NCBI GenBank assembly: GCA_035536235.1
Contig: DATLOQ010000045.1
Coordinates: 1-64,000, forward strand
Length of the DNA: 64,000 nucleotides
Direction of reading: 5' to 3'
From: DATLNF01 sp035536235
GTDB taxonomy: Bacteria; Actinomycetota; Actinomycetes; BP-191
A model generated the notes under the pieces. The model was not told the DNA's origin. It did not search any database and worked only from the letters and a program-made list of their open reading frames with translations. A program made the translations under genes and the position numbers. The number at the start of each line of letters is the position of its first letter. The stretch's first letter is position 1. Positions 41,397 through 49,181 of this stretch are shown piece after piece.

Positions 41397-41876
41397 TCAG
41401 GACGACCGCGGAGAGTGGAAACCGTCGTCGAACTCGGCTGCGCGAAGCCGGTCGAGCAGGTCGTCGAGGGCGCGGAGGTCAGCTTCGCTGAACCCGGCGA
41501 AGACGTCGCGCAGGTTGCGGGCGTGGACTTTCGCTGCAGCTGTCAGTGCGCGGTCGCCGTCTGGCGTCAGCGCGGCGAAGCAGACCCGCCGGTCGGTCGG
41601 GCACGGCTCCCGCTGGACGAGCCCGGCGTCGATCATGCGGTCGAGCATCTTGGTGATGCCGCCGCTGGTGAGTGCAACTTGCTCGGCGAGGGAGCTCTTG
41701 CTGATGCGCCCGCGGGGGGCTCGGCTGACGCGGAGGAGCACCTCGAACCAGGCGTGGGGCAGGGCTGCCTGCTGCTCGAGTGAGCGTCCGAGCTGCCTGC
41801 TGAGCCGGCTGTTTGCCTCGACGAGCCGACCGAAGGTCGTGATGAGGGCCTCGTCCGCTGCGGTGATCTGTCTCAT
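41397..41876 (-). CDS. MarR-family regulator, probably of the adjacent mhq-like operon
   Basis: The 159-residue protein has the MarR winged helix: ISKSSLAEQVALTSGGITKMLDRMIDAGLVQREPCPTDRRVCFAALTPDGDRAL, with the conserved wing DRR. I start at MRQITAAD (41876); the upstream 20 residues overlap the promoter. The divergent operon at 41969 encodes a reductase, a dioxygenase-like and an esterase protein, which is the company kept by MhqR-type quinone sensors. There is one Cys in the wing (Cys of PCPTDRRVC), which might serve as a redox switch (inference). Confidence 0.88.
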   Translation of the reverse strand: MRQITAADEALITTFGRLVEANSRLSRQLGRSLEQQAALPHAWFEVLLRVSRAPRGRISKSSLAEQVALTSGGITKMLDRMIDAGLVQREPCPTDRRVCFAALTPDGDRALTAAAKVHARNLRDVFAGFSEADLRALDDLLDRLRAAEFDDGFHSPRSS

Positions 41877-41883
41877 AGCTAGA

Positions 41884-41899
41884 ATCTTACCAGCAAGAT
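41884..41899. promoter_or_regulatory. Probable MarR operator
   Basis: ATCTT-ACCAGC-AAGAT is an inverted repeat with exact 5-bp arms, and the centre (CTTACCAGCAAG) is also partly symmetric. It ends one base before the TTGACA -35 box of the divergent operon and eight bases from the MarR start, so bound repressor would block both. Confidence 0.6.
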
Positions 41900-41900
41900 G

Positions 41901-41928
41901 TTGACAGGGAAGATTCCTGGGGTATGTT
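41901..41928 (+). promoter_or_regulatory. Sigma-70-type promoter of the mhq-like operon
   Basis: TTGACA (41901-41906), a 16-base spacer and TATGTT (41923-41928). This is the best textbook promoter in the window and leads to the ATG at 41969. The spacer contains GGAAGATTCC, which could be a second repressor half-site. Confidence 0.72.
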
Positions 41929-41968
41929 CGGGACAAGGTGCTTGACTCGTCAACTAAAGGAGCGGGAC

Positions 41969-42607
41969 ATGAACATCGCCATCCTCGGAGCCGGGAACGT
42001 CGGCGGCGGACTCGCCGCTGCCGCCATCAGGGCCGGACACAAAGTCGCCGTCGCCGCTAGCAGTCCTAGTAGCGCGCAGGACGCCGCCGTGAGGACCGGC
42101 GCGACAGCCGCCAAGAGCAACGCCGAGGCCGTACGGGCTGCGGACGTCGTCGTCCTCGCCGTACCGCACGGCGCCGTCGCCGGCGTCGTCGTCGAGCTCG
42201 GCGACGCGCTGAGCGGCAAGGTGCTGGTCGACGCGACCAACCCCCTCAACGGCACGTACAGCGACCTGACCACCTCCGGTGTCTCGGCCGCGGAAGAGCT
42301 TCAGCAGCAGGTCCCTGGCGCGCAGGTCGTCAAGGCCCTCAACACAGTGTTCGCGTCCCGCTACGCCGACCCCGCTGAAGGCGGCAAGCCACTGGACGCG
42401 CTCGTCGCCGGCGACGACGCCGCGGCGAAGGCCACGGTCACCGCGCTGGTCGAGTCCCTCGGATTCCGGGCCGTGGACGCCGGAAACCTGCGGATGGCGC
42501 GCGCGCTGGAGGAGCTGGCGTTCCTGAACATCTCGCTCAACGCGAGCAACGGCTGGACTTGGCAGAGCGCGTTCCGGCTCGTCGGCCCGCAGCGTTCGGC
42601 CGCCTGA
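41969..42607 (+). CDS. NADPH-dependent F420-reductase-like oxidoreductase
   Basis: The 212-residue protein has an NADP-binding Rossmann loop (MNIAILGAGNVGGGLAAAAIRAGHKV) and the F420:NADP reductase-like pattern DVVVLAVPHGAV, VLVDATNPLNG and VKALNTVFASRYADP. The family either moves hydride between NADPH and F420 or acts on other quinone-like acceptors. AAAGGAG precedes the ATG by six bases. It is first in a three-gene operon with one-base and four-base overlaps to the next genes. Confidence 0.88.
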   Translation: MNIAILGAGNVGGGLAAAAIRAGHKVAVAASSPSSAQDAAVRTGATAAKSNAEAVRAADVVVLAVPHGAVAGVVVELGDALSGKVLVDATNPLNGTYSDLTTSGVSAAEELQQQVPGAQVVKALNTVFASRYADPAEGGKPLDALVAGDDAAAKATVTALVESLGFRAVDAGNLRMARALEELAFLNISLNASNGWTWQSAFRLVGPQRSAA

Positions 42608-43125
42608 TGAGCGCCGTCAACCCGGTCCGGCTCAACCACGCCGTGCTGTTCGTCACCGACCTCGAGCGCGCCGAGCGCTTCTACTCCGACATCATCGGCA
42701 TGGAGGTCGCTGCCCGCGAGCCCCGGGCGAACGCAGCCTTCCTGCGCCTGCCGAGGTCCGGCAACCACCACGACCTCGGTCTGTTCGGCGTCGGCGCGTC
42801 CGCGCCGCCGAAGCGCCGCGGCGCGATCGGCCTCTACCACCTCGCCTGGCAAGTCGACACCATCGACGAGCTCGCGAACGCGCGACAGGTCCTCGCGAAC
42901 GCCGGCGCGCTCGGCGGCGAGAGCAGCCACGGCGCGACCAAGAGCGTCTACGGCGCCGACCCGGACGGCAACGAGTTCGAGATCATGTGGATGCTCCCGC
43001 GCGACGCCTGGGGCGAGTACGAGAACTCCGCACCGATCGACACGCTTGACCTGCCCGCTGAGATCGCGCGCTGGTCCGGCGTCCGCACCGCCGGTCAGAT
43101 CGTGCCCGAGACGGCCAGCGCATGA
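42607..43125 (+). CDS. VOC-family dioxygenase-like protein
   Basis: The 172-residue protein has two VOC (glyoxalase/extradiol dioxygenase) beta-alpha repeats. Likely metal ligands are His in RLNHAVLFV, His in YHLAWQV and Glu in GNEFEIMW, the extradiol dioxygenase set. The length is that of a single-chain VOC protein. The start overlaps the preceding stop (TGATG). In Bacillus, MhqO/MhqA-type VOC dioxygenases open hydroquinones; a similar role here is inferred from the operon. Confidence 0.88.
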   Translation: MSAVNPVRLNHAVLFVTDLERAERFYSDIIGMEVAAREPRANAAFLRLPRSGNHHDLGLFGVGASAPPKRRGAIGLYHLAWQVDTIDELANARQVLANAGALGGESSHGATKSVYGADPDGNEFEIMWMLPRDAWGEYENSAPIDTLDLPAEIARWSGVRTAGQIVPETASA

Positions 43126-44282
43126 CTGCCTTCCCGTCGCCCGTCGTTGCGACCACCGGTGCGGTCGACCTAGCGGCGCCGTTGGTCGTCCTGCTCCACG
43201 GTCGCGGCAGCAACGAGCGCGACATCATCAGCTTGGCCGACCGCCTGCCCGCAGGCCCGGCGTACGCGGCGGCTCGCGCGCCGATCGCAGAGGGCGGCGG
43301 GTACGCCTGGTTCGCCAACCGGGGCATCGGGCGGCCGGTCGCCGAGTCGCTGCGCGCGACGATGGACTGGTTTCGTCACTGGCTCGACCAGGTCGCGCCC
43401 GCGGGCCGGCCGGTGGTGCTCATCGGGTTTAGCGGCGGTGCCGCGTTTGCCGGCGGGCTCCTGCTCGACGACCCAAGCCGATACGTCGGCGGCGCCATCC
43501 TCTACGGCACGCTGCCGTTCGACGCCGGCGTCCCGACGACGCCCGCCCGGCTGGCGGGCGTTCCGGTCATCGTCGCGCAGGGCGACCAAGACACCGTCAT
43601 CCCACGCGAGCTGCTCGACCGGACCTGGAATTACCTGCTCGGCGAGTCCGGCGCCCCGACGATCGCCCGCCGCGACCCGGTCGGGCACGGCATCGCCCCC
43701 GGGGCCCTCGCCGCCGTCGGCGGATGGCTCCACGAACGCCTCGCGTTCCTGGCTCACCGCGGCAGCCCCGGCCCTAGCCCCAGCGTCTGGCCCGCGCTGG
43801 CAGGGGCCGAGCTGCCAGTCCGCGCTGGCCCCCGACCGACCGTAAGCTCCCGGATCCCGCAGGAGCAGCTCAGCGACAACCCGCCACCCGAACTGCAGGA
43901 ACGCGTCCTCAATCGGATCTCGGAGCTGCCCGGCGTGAGCACCCGGCAGTCGGCGATCTCCGTCCCGGGCGCCCGCGGGTTCATGCTCCACGAGCCCCGT
44001 GGCCCGCAGGACGCGTTCCTGGTCCCGTCCGCCGGCGAGTTCGCGCACGTCCACCCCGGTCACGACGGGTCTCTGCACCTTGCGCTGCCTCCGGCGCTGG
44101 CCGCCGACGTGGTGGCGAAGGGGTGGGGCGTCGCCCACCCCCTCGCCGGCGTCCGCCTCGCTCCCGGCATGGTCATGCTCTACGGACCACGAGACGACGT
44201 GGAGCTCGAGACGGTCGTCCGGGTCGTGGCGACGAGTCACGCGTGGGCGTCCGGACGACTTACCGCCGGCCAGGCGGCCTGA
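43122..44282 (+). CDS. Carboxylesterase fused to a luciferase-like (DUF5519) domain
   Basis: Residues 1-~210 form an alpha/beta hydrolase of the phospholipase/carboxylesterase type: LVVLLHGRGSNERDI, nucleophile GFSGGAAFAGG, Asp in VIVAQGDQDTVIP and His in DPVGHGIAPGAL. Residues about 245-380 match the small luciferase-like DUF5519 domain (IPQEQLSDNPPPELQERVL, SAGEFAHVHPGHDGSLHLALP, GVRLAPGMVMLYGPRDDVE). The first half corresponds to MhqD of Bacillus. The two parts are usually separate proteins. It starts within the last codons of the VOC gene (ATGA). Confidence 0.87.
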   Translation: MTAFPSPVVATTGAVDLAAPLVVLLHGRGSNERDIISLADRLPAGPAYAAARAPIAEGGGYAWFANRGIGRPVAESLRATMDWFRHWLDQVAPAGRPVVLIGFSGGAAFAGGLLLDDPSRYVGGAILYGTLPFDAGVPTTPARLAGVPVIVAQGDQDTVIPRELLDRTWNYLLGESGAPTIARRDPVGHGIAPGALAAVGGWLHERLAFLAHRGSPGPSPSVWPALAGAELPVRAGPRPTVSSRIPQEQLSDNPPPELQERVLNRISELPGVSTRQSAISVPGARGFMLHEPRGPQDAFLVPSAGEFAHVHPGHDGSLHLALPPALAADVVAKGWGVAHPLAGVRLAPGMVMLYGPRDDVELETVVRVVATSHAWASGRLTAGQAA

Positions 44283-44357
44283 TGATCTCGGGCTCGCCGG
44301 TCGCGTCGCCGTTGTCACCGCCGCGTCCAAGGGCCTCGGCCGCGCGACTGCGCAGGC
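44283..44357 (+). pseudogene. N-terminal fragment of a short-chain dehydrogenase
   Basis: Right after the esterase stop, one frame reads DDLGLAGRVAVVTAASKGLGRATA, the unmistakable NAD-binding start of an SDR. It has no start codon in frame and homology ends after about 25 residues. It is best read as a deletion scar: an SDR gene that once followed or neighboured the operon. The rest of the gap to 44528 shows no further gene. Confidence 0.7.
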
Positions 44358-44528
44358 ACGACTGGTCCCAAGATTGGTCACGGTCTTGGTGGAGATCAGC
44401 CGGCGACGCGTCTGTGCAGCGACTACGGGCTGCGTGAAGCTGCACGATACGGCGGCCACACCGTTACCCGGTCAGTATTGATGCCTGGGAGGGGTGTGCA
44501 GTCGCTCAGCGAGCGAGTCGACGCGGAG

Positions 44529-45080
44529 CTACACGCGATCGAGTGCCCGATGCGGCAGCGCAGGCAGGCCGACTCGAATTTCCATGCCCGGCGAAATGAG
44601 CCCGCCGGCGATGACGACACCCATGACCCCGGCCTTCCGGACGTAGTCACCATGGCTGTCGTAGTAGGCCACCGTCGACATCAGGCCGTCCGCATAGTCG
44701 TCGAGCTGGCGGCAGGGGTTGCGTAGCCCGGTGATTGCGACGACCGCGGCGCCGTCGAACGTCAGCGTGGTCCCAACCGGTAAAGCCAAGAGGTCGATCC
44801 CACGCGTGGTGATGTTCTCGCCAAGCGCACCTGGCGAGATCGGGTAGCCAGCGGCCCGAAGCTCTTCGTGGAGCTCCGAATGCATCAGGTGCACCTGGCG
44901 GAGATTCGGTTGGGTGGGGTCGGCAGCGACCCGGGAGCGATGCTGAACTGTGGCGCCGGCATGCGCATCGCCCTCGACACCGATCCCAGCCACCAGGCTG
45001 ATCGAGGGGCGCATCCGCTTGCTGAACCCGTGCGTGGCGCTGGTGCAGACAGCCTCGACGACGCCGACATCTGCTTGCAC
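44529..45080 (-). CDS. MOSC-domain protein
   Basis: The 183-residue protein is a single MOSC domain, as in YiiM-like proteins: GVEGDAHAG near the start, RQVHLMHSELHEELRAAGYPISPGALGENITTRGIDL in the middle, and NPCRQLDDY with the conserved Cys, followed by GVMGVVIAGG. MOSC domains move sulfur or handle molybdenum-cofactor substrates such as N-hydroxylated compounds. It is divergent from the MetF-like gene. Confidence 0.9.
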   Translation of the reverse strand: MQADVGVVEAVCTSATHGFSKRMRPSISLVAGIGVEGDAHAGATVQHRSRVAADPTQPNLRQVHLMHSELHEELRAAGYPISPGALGENITTRGIDLLALPVGTTLTFDGAAVVAITGLRNPCRQLDDYADGLMSTVAYYDSHGDYVRKAGVMGVVIAGGLISPGMEIRVGLPALPHRALDRV

Positions 45081-45158
45081 CGTTCAAGCGTATGTCCAGG
45101 CGCGTGCAGCGGAGAGCAACGCTTACTCCCTGGCGTGCCTGATGGAAAGATCTCTCGC

Positions 45159-45941
45159 ATGACGGGCTGGCTCGAGCCGAGCGACAACCTGAAAGTGCTG
45201 TGTGAACTTGAGCCGGCAACGCGTCCAGACCTGCGGCACGTCCGGCGGCAGGTGGCCCTGCTTGACGGCGTCACCGACGCCTATCTGGTGCCCGACAACC
45301 ACCTGGGGCGAGCGACAGTTTCGAGCATCGCGGTGGCCGGGGAGGTGGCCGCGCTAGGGGGAAGCTCAGTTGCGTGCTTGAACAGCAGGGACCGGAACCT
45401 TCTCGGCTTCCGGCGGGACCTGCTGACGGCAGCGGCCTACGGCGTGGATTCGTTCCTGTTCGTCCGAGGTGATGAGCCTTCGGAGGGCACCAGGTCCACG
45501 GACCTCACGGTCCGCAGGATGCTGGACGACGCGAGGGAGTTCGCAGGCGCGCCGTTTCGGATCGGCGCCACAGCCCGGGTCGGGTCACCCATCCCGGCAT
45601 GGAAGCAGGCCGCCGACTTCCTTCTGGTTCAGATGTCCTTCGACGTTCCGGCCCTGGTGAAGTGGCGACGAAACTTGGAGTACAGCGGGCCGGTCTTCGC
45701 TGGCGTTCTGGTGCTCGCGAGCACCAAGATGGCTCGCAACATCGCCAGCACGGCCAAGGACGTCAGCATCCCCGAAGGACTCATCGCCGCGCTGGAAGAG
45801 GACCGGGACGCAGGGGTCGACTTCGCTCTGAACATGGTCGAGGAAATTCGGGCGAGCAAGGCGATGGAAGGCGTGCATCTCGTACCCGTGACGCGCATCG
45901 TGCAGGTGGCGGACCGACTGCGCTTACGGCATGAGGCCTGA
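45159..45941 (+). CDS. Methylenetetrahydrofolate-reductase-like protein
   Basis: The 260-residue protein has the MTHFR barrel: LCELEPATRPDLRHVRRQVALLDGVTDAYLVPD, FLFVRGDEPSEGT, GSPIPAWKQAADFLLVQMSFDVPAL and PVFAGVLVLASTKMARNI. Canonical MetF reduces methylene-THF to methyl-THF with FAD. This copy is short and divergent and may act in one-carbon salvage or another flavin reaction. The GNAT gene overlaps its end by 11 bp. Confidence 0.82.
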   Translation: MTGWLEPSDNLKVLCELEPATRPDLRHVRRQVALLDGVTDAYLVPDNHLGRATVSSIAVAGEVAALGGSSVACLNSRDRNLLGFRRDLLTAAAYGVDSFLFVRGDEPSEGTRSTDLTVRRMLDDAREFAGAPFRIGATARVGSPIPAWKQAADFLLVQMSFDVPALVKWRRNLEYSGPVFAGVLVLASTKMARNIASTAKDVSIPEGLIAALEEDRDAGVDFALNMVEEIRASKAMEGVHLVPVTRIVQVADRLRLRHEA

Positions 45942-46449
45942 GCCAGTGCTCCGCAGCGCACTGTCATCGGACGCTGCCATGGTCGCAGACGTGTACCTCC
46001 GGTCGTTCCAGGCTGCGATGCCGAGCGTGCAGCGGGCGCACTCGGACGACGAGGTCCGGGGCTGGGTCCGCGACGTCCTGGTTCCGGCAGGCGTCCTGCT
46101 CGCTGCGGTCGACACTCGTGTTGTCGGGCTGATGGCGCTCTCCGACGGCTGGATCGAGCAGCTGTATGTCGACCCTGCGTGCCAGCGGTGTGGGATCGGC
46201 TCACAACTCGTGTCGCTGGCGAAGCGTAGGCAACCGTCCGGCCTGCAGCTGTGGACCTTTCAGGTCAACCGACCAGCGCAGCAGTTCTACGAGCGGCACG
46301 GCTTCGTCGCCGTCGAATGGACTGACGGCTCGGCTAACGAGGAGCGCGAGCCGGACGTTCGCTACTCGTGGCCGGGAGCGCAGACATCCGCCTCCCCAGC
46401 TGCGGATGAGCTCGGCGATCGTCGGACCGGCCCTGCCACCACTGGCTGA
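45931..46449 (+). CDS. GNAT acetyltransferase
   Basis: The 172-residue protein has a GNAT fold: RSALSSDAAMVADVYLRSF, IEQLYVDPACQRCGIGSQLVSLAKRR (acetyl-CoA loop) and VNRPAQQFYERHGFVAVEWTDGSANEERE. The target is unknown. It overlaps the MetF-like gene by 11 bp. The last ~25 residues are Pro/Ala-rich. It converges with the GNAT gene at 46454. Confidence 0.86.
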   Translation: MRPEPVLRSALSSDAAMVADVYLRSFQAAMPSVQRAHSDDEVRGWVRDVLVPAGVLLAAVDTRVVGLMALSDGWIEQLYVDPACQRCGIGSQLVSLAKRRQPSGLQLWTFQVNRPAQQFYERHGFVAVEWTDGSANEEREPDVRYSWPGAQTSASPAADELGDRRTGPATTG

Positions 46450-46453
46450 GCGC

Positions 46454-47362
46454 TTAGGTGGCGAGGAGGAGGTTGGCCATGTCGGTCACCGGCGCGAATC
46501 CGAGAGCGGCGTAGATCTTGTTGGACGTCGGATTGGCCTGGTCGGTGTACAGGCAGACCCGCGCGCCCGCGGCCTGGAGCTGGCGGCTCACTCCGGCGAC
46601 CGCGTTGCTGGCCCAGCCGCGGCCGCGCTGAGACGGGGGCGTGTACACCGGTCCGATCCGGGCGACTCCTAGGGCCGGGGGGTTCGCACCGGTGAGGTGG
46701 ACTGGATCCCCGGACTCATCTACCCAGAACCAGAGGTGATGGGAGCGGATCCGGCGCAGGACCTCGTCCGGGCCGGTTGCCTGGTGACCCGCTGCCCCAC
46801 GTTGCCGGCCCGCCTGCTCGTCGGCGTCGTCGAGGAAGGCCTCGAACCACTCGGTCGCTAGCTCCACATCGCCCTCAGTCGCGAGGCGCAGCTCGCCGGG
46901 CACGGCCGCCGGCTGCACGAGATCGCGCAGCTCATGCAGCCGCGTGTGGTACGCGACGTCGACACGACCGCCTACCAGCCGAGCCAGCTCGTCGGCGCAG
47001 AGCTGGACTGTGGGCAGTGCCCCGTTGATCCCGAGCACCTCTTCTCCGCGCTCGTGCAGCACGCGGGCCAAGCCGACGGCGGCATCGTCGGGCATCGGCA
47101 GCAAGAACGGGGGGCAGGGCGGGGATGTGGCGGTCCGCATGGCGGCCCCCACCACGCCGGACTGGTCGGTGACGACTAACCACCAGTCACTCTCAGGAGG
47201 GGCGGTCCCATCGCGCTGCCGAGTCAGCGTCTGGGCGGCGTTGCTCGTCACGACCGTGCTGACCACCGGATTCGCCGCCAGATACCGCTCGGCGAGGGAC
47301 AGGAATCTGGCCGCGTCCGTGCAGAAGTCCAGTCGTAGGTCGGCCCTCCCGAAGTCATTCAT
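46454..47362 (-). CDS. GNAT acetyltransferase with N-terminal GNAT-like extension
   Basis: The 302-residue protein has a C-terminal GNAT domain (ARIGPVYTPPSQRGRGWASNAVAGVSRQL, NPTSNKIYAALGFAPVTDMANLL) and an N-terminal ~140-residue region that looks like a worn GNAT half (DWWLVVTDQSGVVGAAMRT). The tryptophan-rich LWFWVDESGDPVHLTG is typical of this subfamily. I start at MNDFGRA (47362), with divergent genes on both sides. Confidence 0.85.
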   Translation of the reverse strand: MNDFGRADLRLDFCTDAARFLSLAERYLAANPVVSTVVTSNAAQTLTRQRDGTAPPESDWWLVVTDQSGVVGAAMRTATSPPCPPFLLPMPDDAAVGLARVLHERGEEVLGINGALPTVQLCADELARLVGGRVDVAYHTRLHELRDLVQPAAVPGELRLATEGDVELATEWFEAFLDDADEQAGRQRGAAGHQATGPDEVLRRIRSHHLWFWVDESGDPVHLTGANPPALGVARIGPVYTPPSQRGRGWASNAVAGVSRQLQAAGARVCLYTDQANPTSNKIYAALGFAPVTDMANLLLAT

Positions 47363-47447
47363 GGGAGCACGGAGGCTAGCGAATCTTCGACTGAGCGGCC
47401 GGGCGGCGGAGATTGCGGTTGACGGGAGTGCTTTCGTTCCACTTGTG

Positions 47448-48287
47448 ATGGAACTCGCGCGGGGGCTCGACGGTCGGGCTCTGCGCGCACTAGCCGAGCT
47501 GGAGCAGCGGACGATCGCCGTAGACGGCGGGCGGCTGAAGCTCGAGTGGAGCGTGCTCAACACCCGCGCCGGCGTCGAGGTCGAGGACATCCTCTGGTGG
47601 GAGGGAGACCGCCTGCTCGGCTTCCTAGGTCTCTACTCCTTCGGGGCACCCACCGTCGAGCTGGGTGGAATGGTCGACCCGGCAGCGCGCCGACAGGGGA
47701 TCGCGTCGCGCCTGCTGGACGCCGCGCTGGCGCTGTGCCGCGAACGCCGCTACACCTCGGCGCTGCTCGTGACGGCCGGCGCCACGGATGCCGGCCGGTG
47801 CTTCGCGCTGGGCCGCGGCGGCAGGCTGCACCACTCCGAGCACGCGCTCGTGCTCCTCGATGAGCCGACGGACGGTCCGACTAACCCGCAAGTTGGCCTG
47901 AGGCGAGCTACCGAGTCGGACGCCGACGTGGTGGCGTCGTTGCTTGCTGACCCTTTCGGATCCCACCCCAGTGCTGTGGTGGCGACGCTGCGGTCGGCCT
48001 CCAGCAGGACGTGGATCGTCACTGCTGCCGGCCGCCCAGTCGGCACGCTGCGGCTAGAGCGCGACGGAGACACCGGTGCCGTGTACGGATTCGCCGTCGA
48101 CCCGGCGTATCAGGGCCGAGGTATCGGCCGTGATGTCCTCCGCCGCGTCTGTCGGATGATGCGGGACGAGGGTGCCACTCGCATCGCGCTCGAGGTGGAA
48201 GTCGACAACGAGAGAGCCCTCAACCTCTATACATCGATGGGCTTCGTCGAGGTGACGACCGAGCACTACTACTCCCTCACCCTCTGA
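47448..48287 (+). CDS. Double-GNAT acetyltransferase
   Basis: The 279-residue protein contains two GNAT domains. The first (ELGGMVDPAARRQGIASRLLDAALAL) and the second (VYGFAVDPAYQGRGIGRDVLRRVCRMM, NERALNLYTSMGFVEVTTEHYYSL) both have an acetyl-CoA loop. The design recalls mycothiol synthase but mshD is elsewhere. The start is uncertain: ATG 47448 lacks a clear ribosome binding site; ATG 47361 is in frame but would share its start region with the divergent GNAT gene. Confidence 0.82.
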   Translation: MELARGLDGRALRALAELEQRTIAVDGGRLKLEWSVLNTRAGVEVEDILWWEGDRLLGFLGLYSFGAPTVELGGMVDPAARRQGIASRLLDAALALCRERRYTSALLVTAGATDAGRCFALGRGGRLHHSEHALVLLDEPTDGPTNPQVGLRRATESDADVVASLLADPFGSHPSAVVATLRSASSRTWIVTAAGRPVGTLRLERDGDTGAVYGFAVDPAYQGRGIGRDVLRRVCRMMRDEGATRIALEVEVDNERALNLYTSMGFVEVTTEHYYSLTL

Positions 48288-48304
48288 GCAGGGGATGCGA
48301 GAGC

Positions 48305-49072
48305 TCAGCGAGAGTTCGCGAGTGCCTTCTCGACCGGAGCCAGATCGAACGGGTGGGGGGTCATCGCGATGAGGTGGGTCGCGCCCGCGGCGGTCCACTC
48401 CTCCGTGCGGTCCAGCGCCTCCACCGAGACGAGAGCGGTGCGCTCGATCTCCGCCGGGTCGCGACCCAGCTTGTCGCACCACTCATCGAGGACGCGGCTC
48501 TTGAGAGCGAATCTCTCTGGCGGACCGAACCCGTTCCACATGTGGGCATACTCCGCGACAAGGCGCAACGTGACCCTTTCACCTCCTCCGCCGATGCACA
48601 GCGGCAGCGGGAGCTGGATCGGCCCTGGGTGAAGCTTCGACAACCGGGCGCGGATGCGAGGCAGCGCCTCACCGAGCGCGCGCAGGCGCTCGGGCGCGGT
48701 GCCGAAGTCGTACCCGTACTCGTCGTAGTCGCGCTCGAACCAGCCGGCGCCAATGCCGAGCACCGTGCGCCCGCCGCTGATGTGGTCGATGGTGCGAGCC
48801 ATGTCCGCGACCAGCTCGGGGTTGCGGTAGCTGTTGCAGCTGACCATCAGCCCGATCTGGGCATGCCGCGTGTCTGCGGCCATCGCCGCGAGAAGCGTCC
48901 AGCCCTCGAAGTGCGAGCCGTCCGCCTCGCCGTACAGCGGGAAGAAGTGGTCCCACGTCCAGATGCTGTCGACGCCGAGCGCGTCCGCAGCGCGCCACCC
49001 CGCGCGCAGGTCGGCAACGGTTGTGTGCTGCGGCTGCAGCTGCACGCCGATCTTGATCCGAGTCACCGGCAT
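48305..49072 (-). CDS. F420-type LLM oxidoreductase
   Basis: The 255-residue protein is a luciferase-like TIM barrel: RAADALGVDSIWTWDHFFPLYG, LMVSCNSYRNPELVADMARTIDHISGGRTVLGIGAGWFERDYDEYG and PLCIGGGGERVTLRLVAEYAHMWN. This is the F420-dependent LLM class (TIGR03560 type). The substrate is unknown. I start at MPVTRIKIG (49072), because the upstream frame crosses tRNA-Ser(GGA). Confidence 0.88.
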   Translation of the reverse strand: MPVTRIKIGVQLQPQHTTVADLRAGWRAADALGVDSIWTWDHFFPLYGEADGSHFEGWTLLAAMAADTRHAQIGLMVSCNSYRNPELVADMARTIDHISGGRTVLGIGAGWFERDYDEYGYDFGTAPERLRALGEALPRIRARLSKLHPGPIQLPLPLCIGGGGERVTLRLVAEYAHMWNGFGPPERFALKSRVLDEWCDKLGRDPAEIERTALVSVEALDRTEEWTAAGATHLIAMTPHPFDLAPVEKALANSR

Positions 49073-49095
49073 ACCTTCCCGTACATTCGCTCTGG

Positions 49096-49181
49096 CGGAG
49101 GATGCGAGATTCGAACTCGCGAGGGGTTGCCCCCAACACGCTTTCCAAGCGTGCGCCATAGGCCAACTAGGCGAATCCTCC
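49096..49181 (-). tRNA. tRNA-Ser(GGA)
   Basis: Minus-strand class II cloverleaf: acceptor GGAGGAT/ATCCTCC, anticodon loop TTGGAAA (anticodon GGA), long variable arm and T loop TTCGAAT, discriminator G. No CCA is encoded. Its 5' end overlaps the last 15 bases of the upstream membrane-protein gene. Confidence 0.95.
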
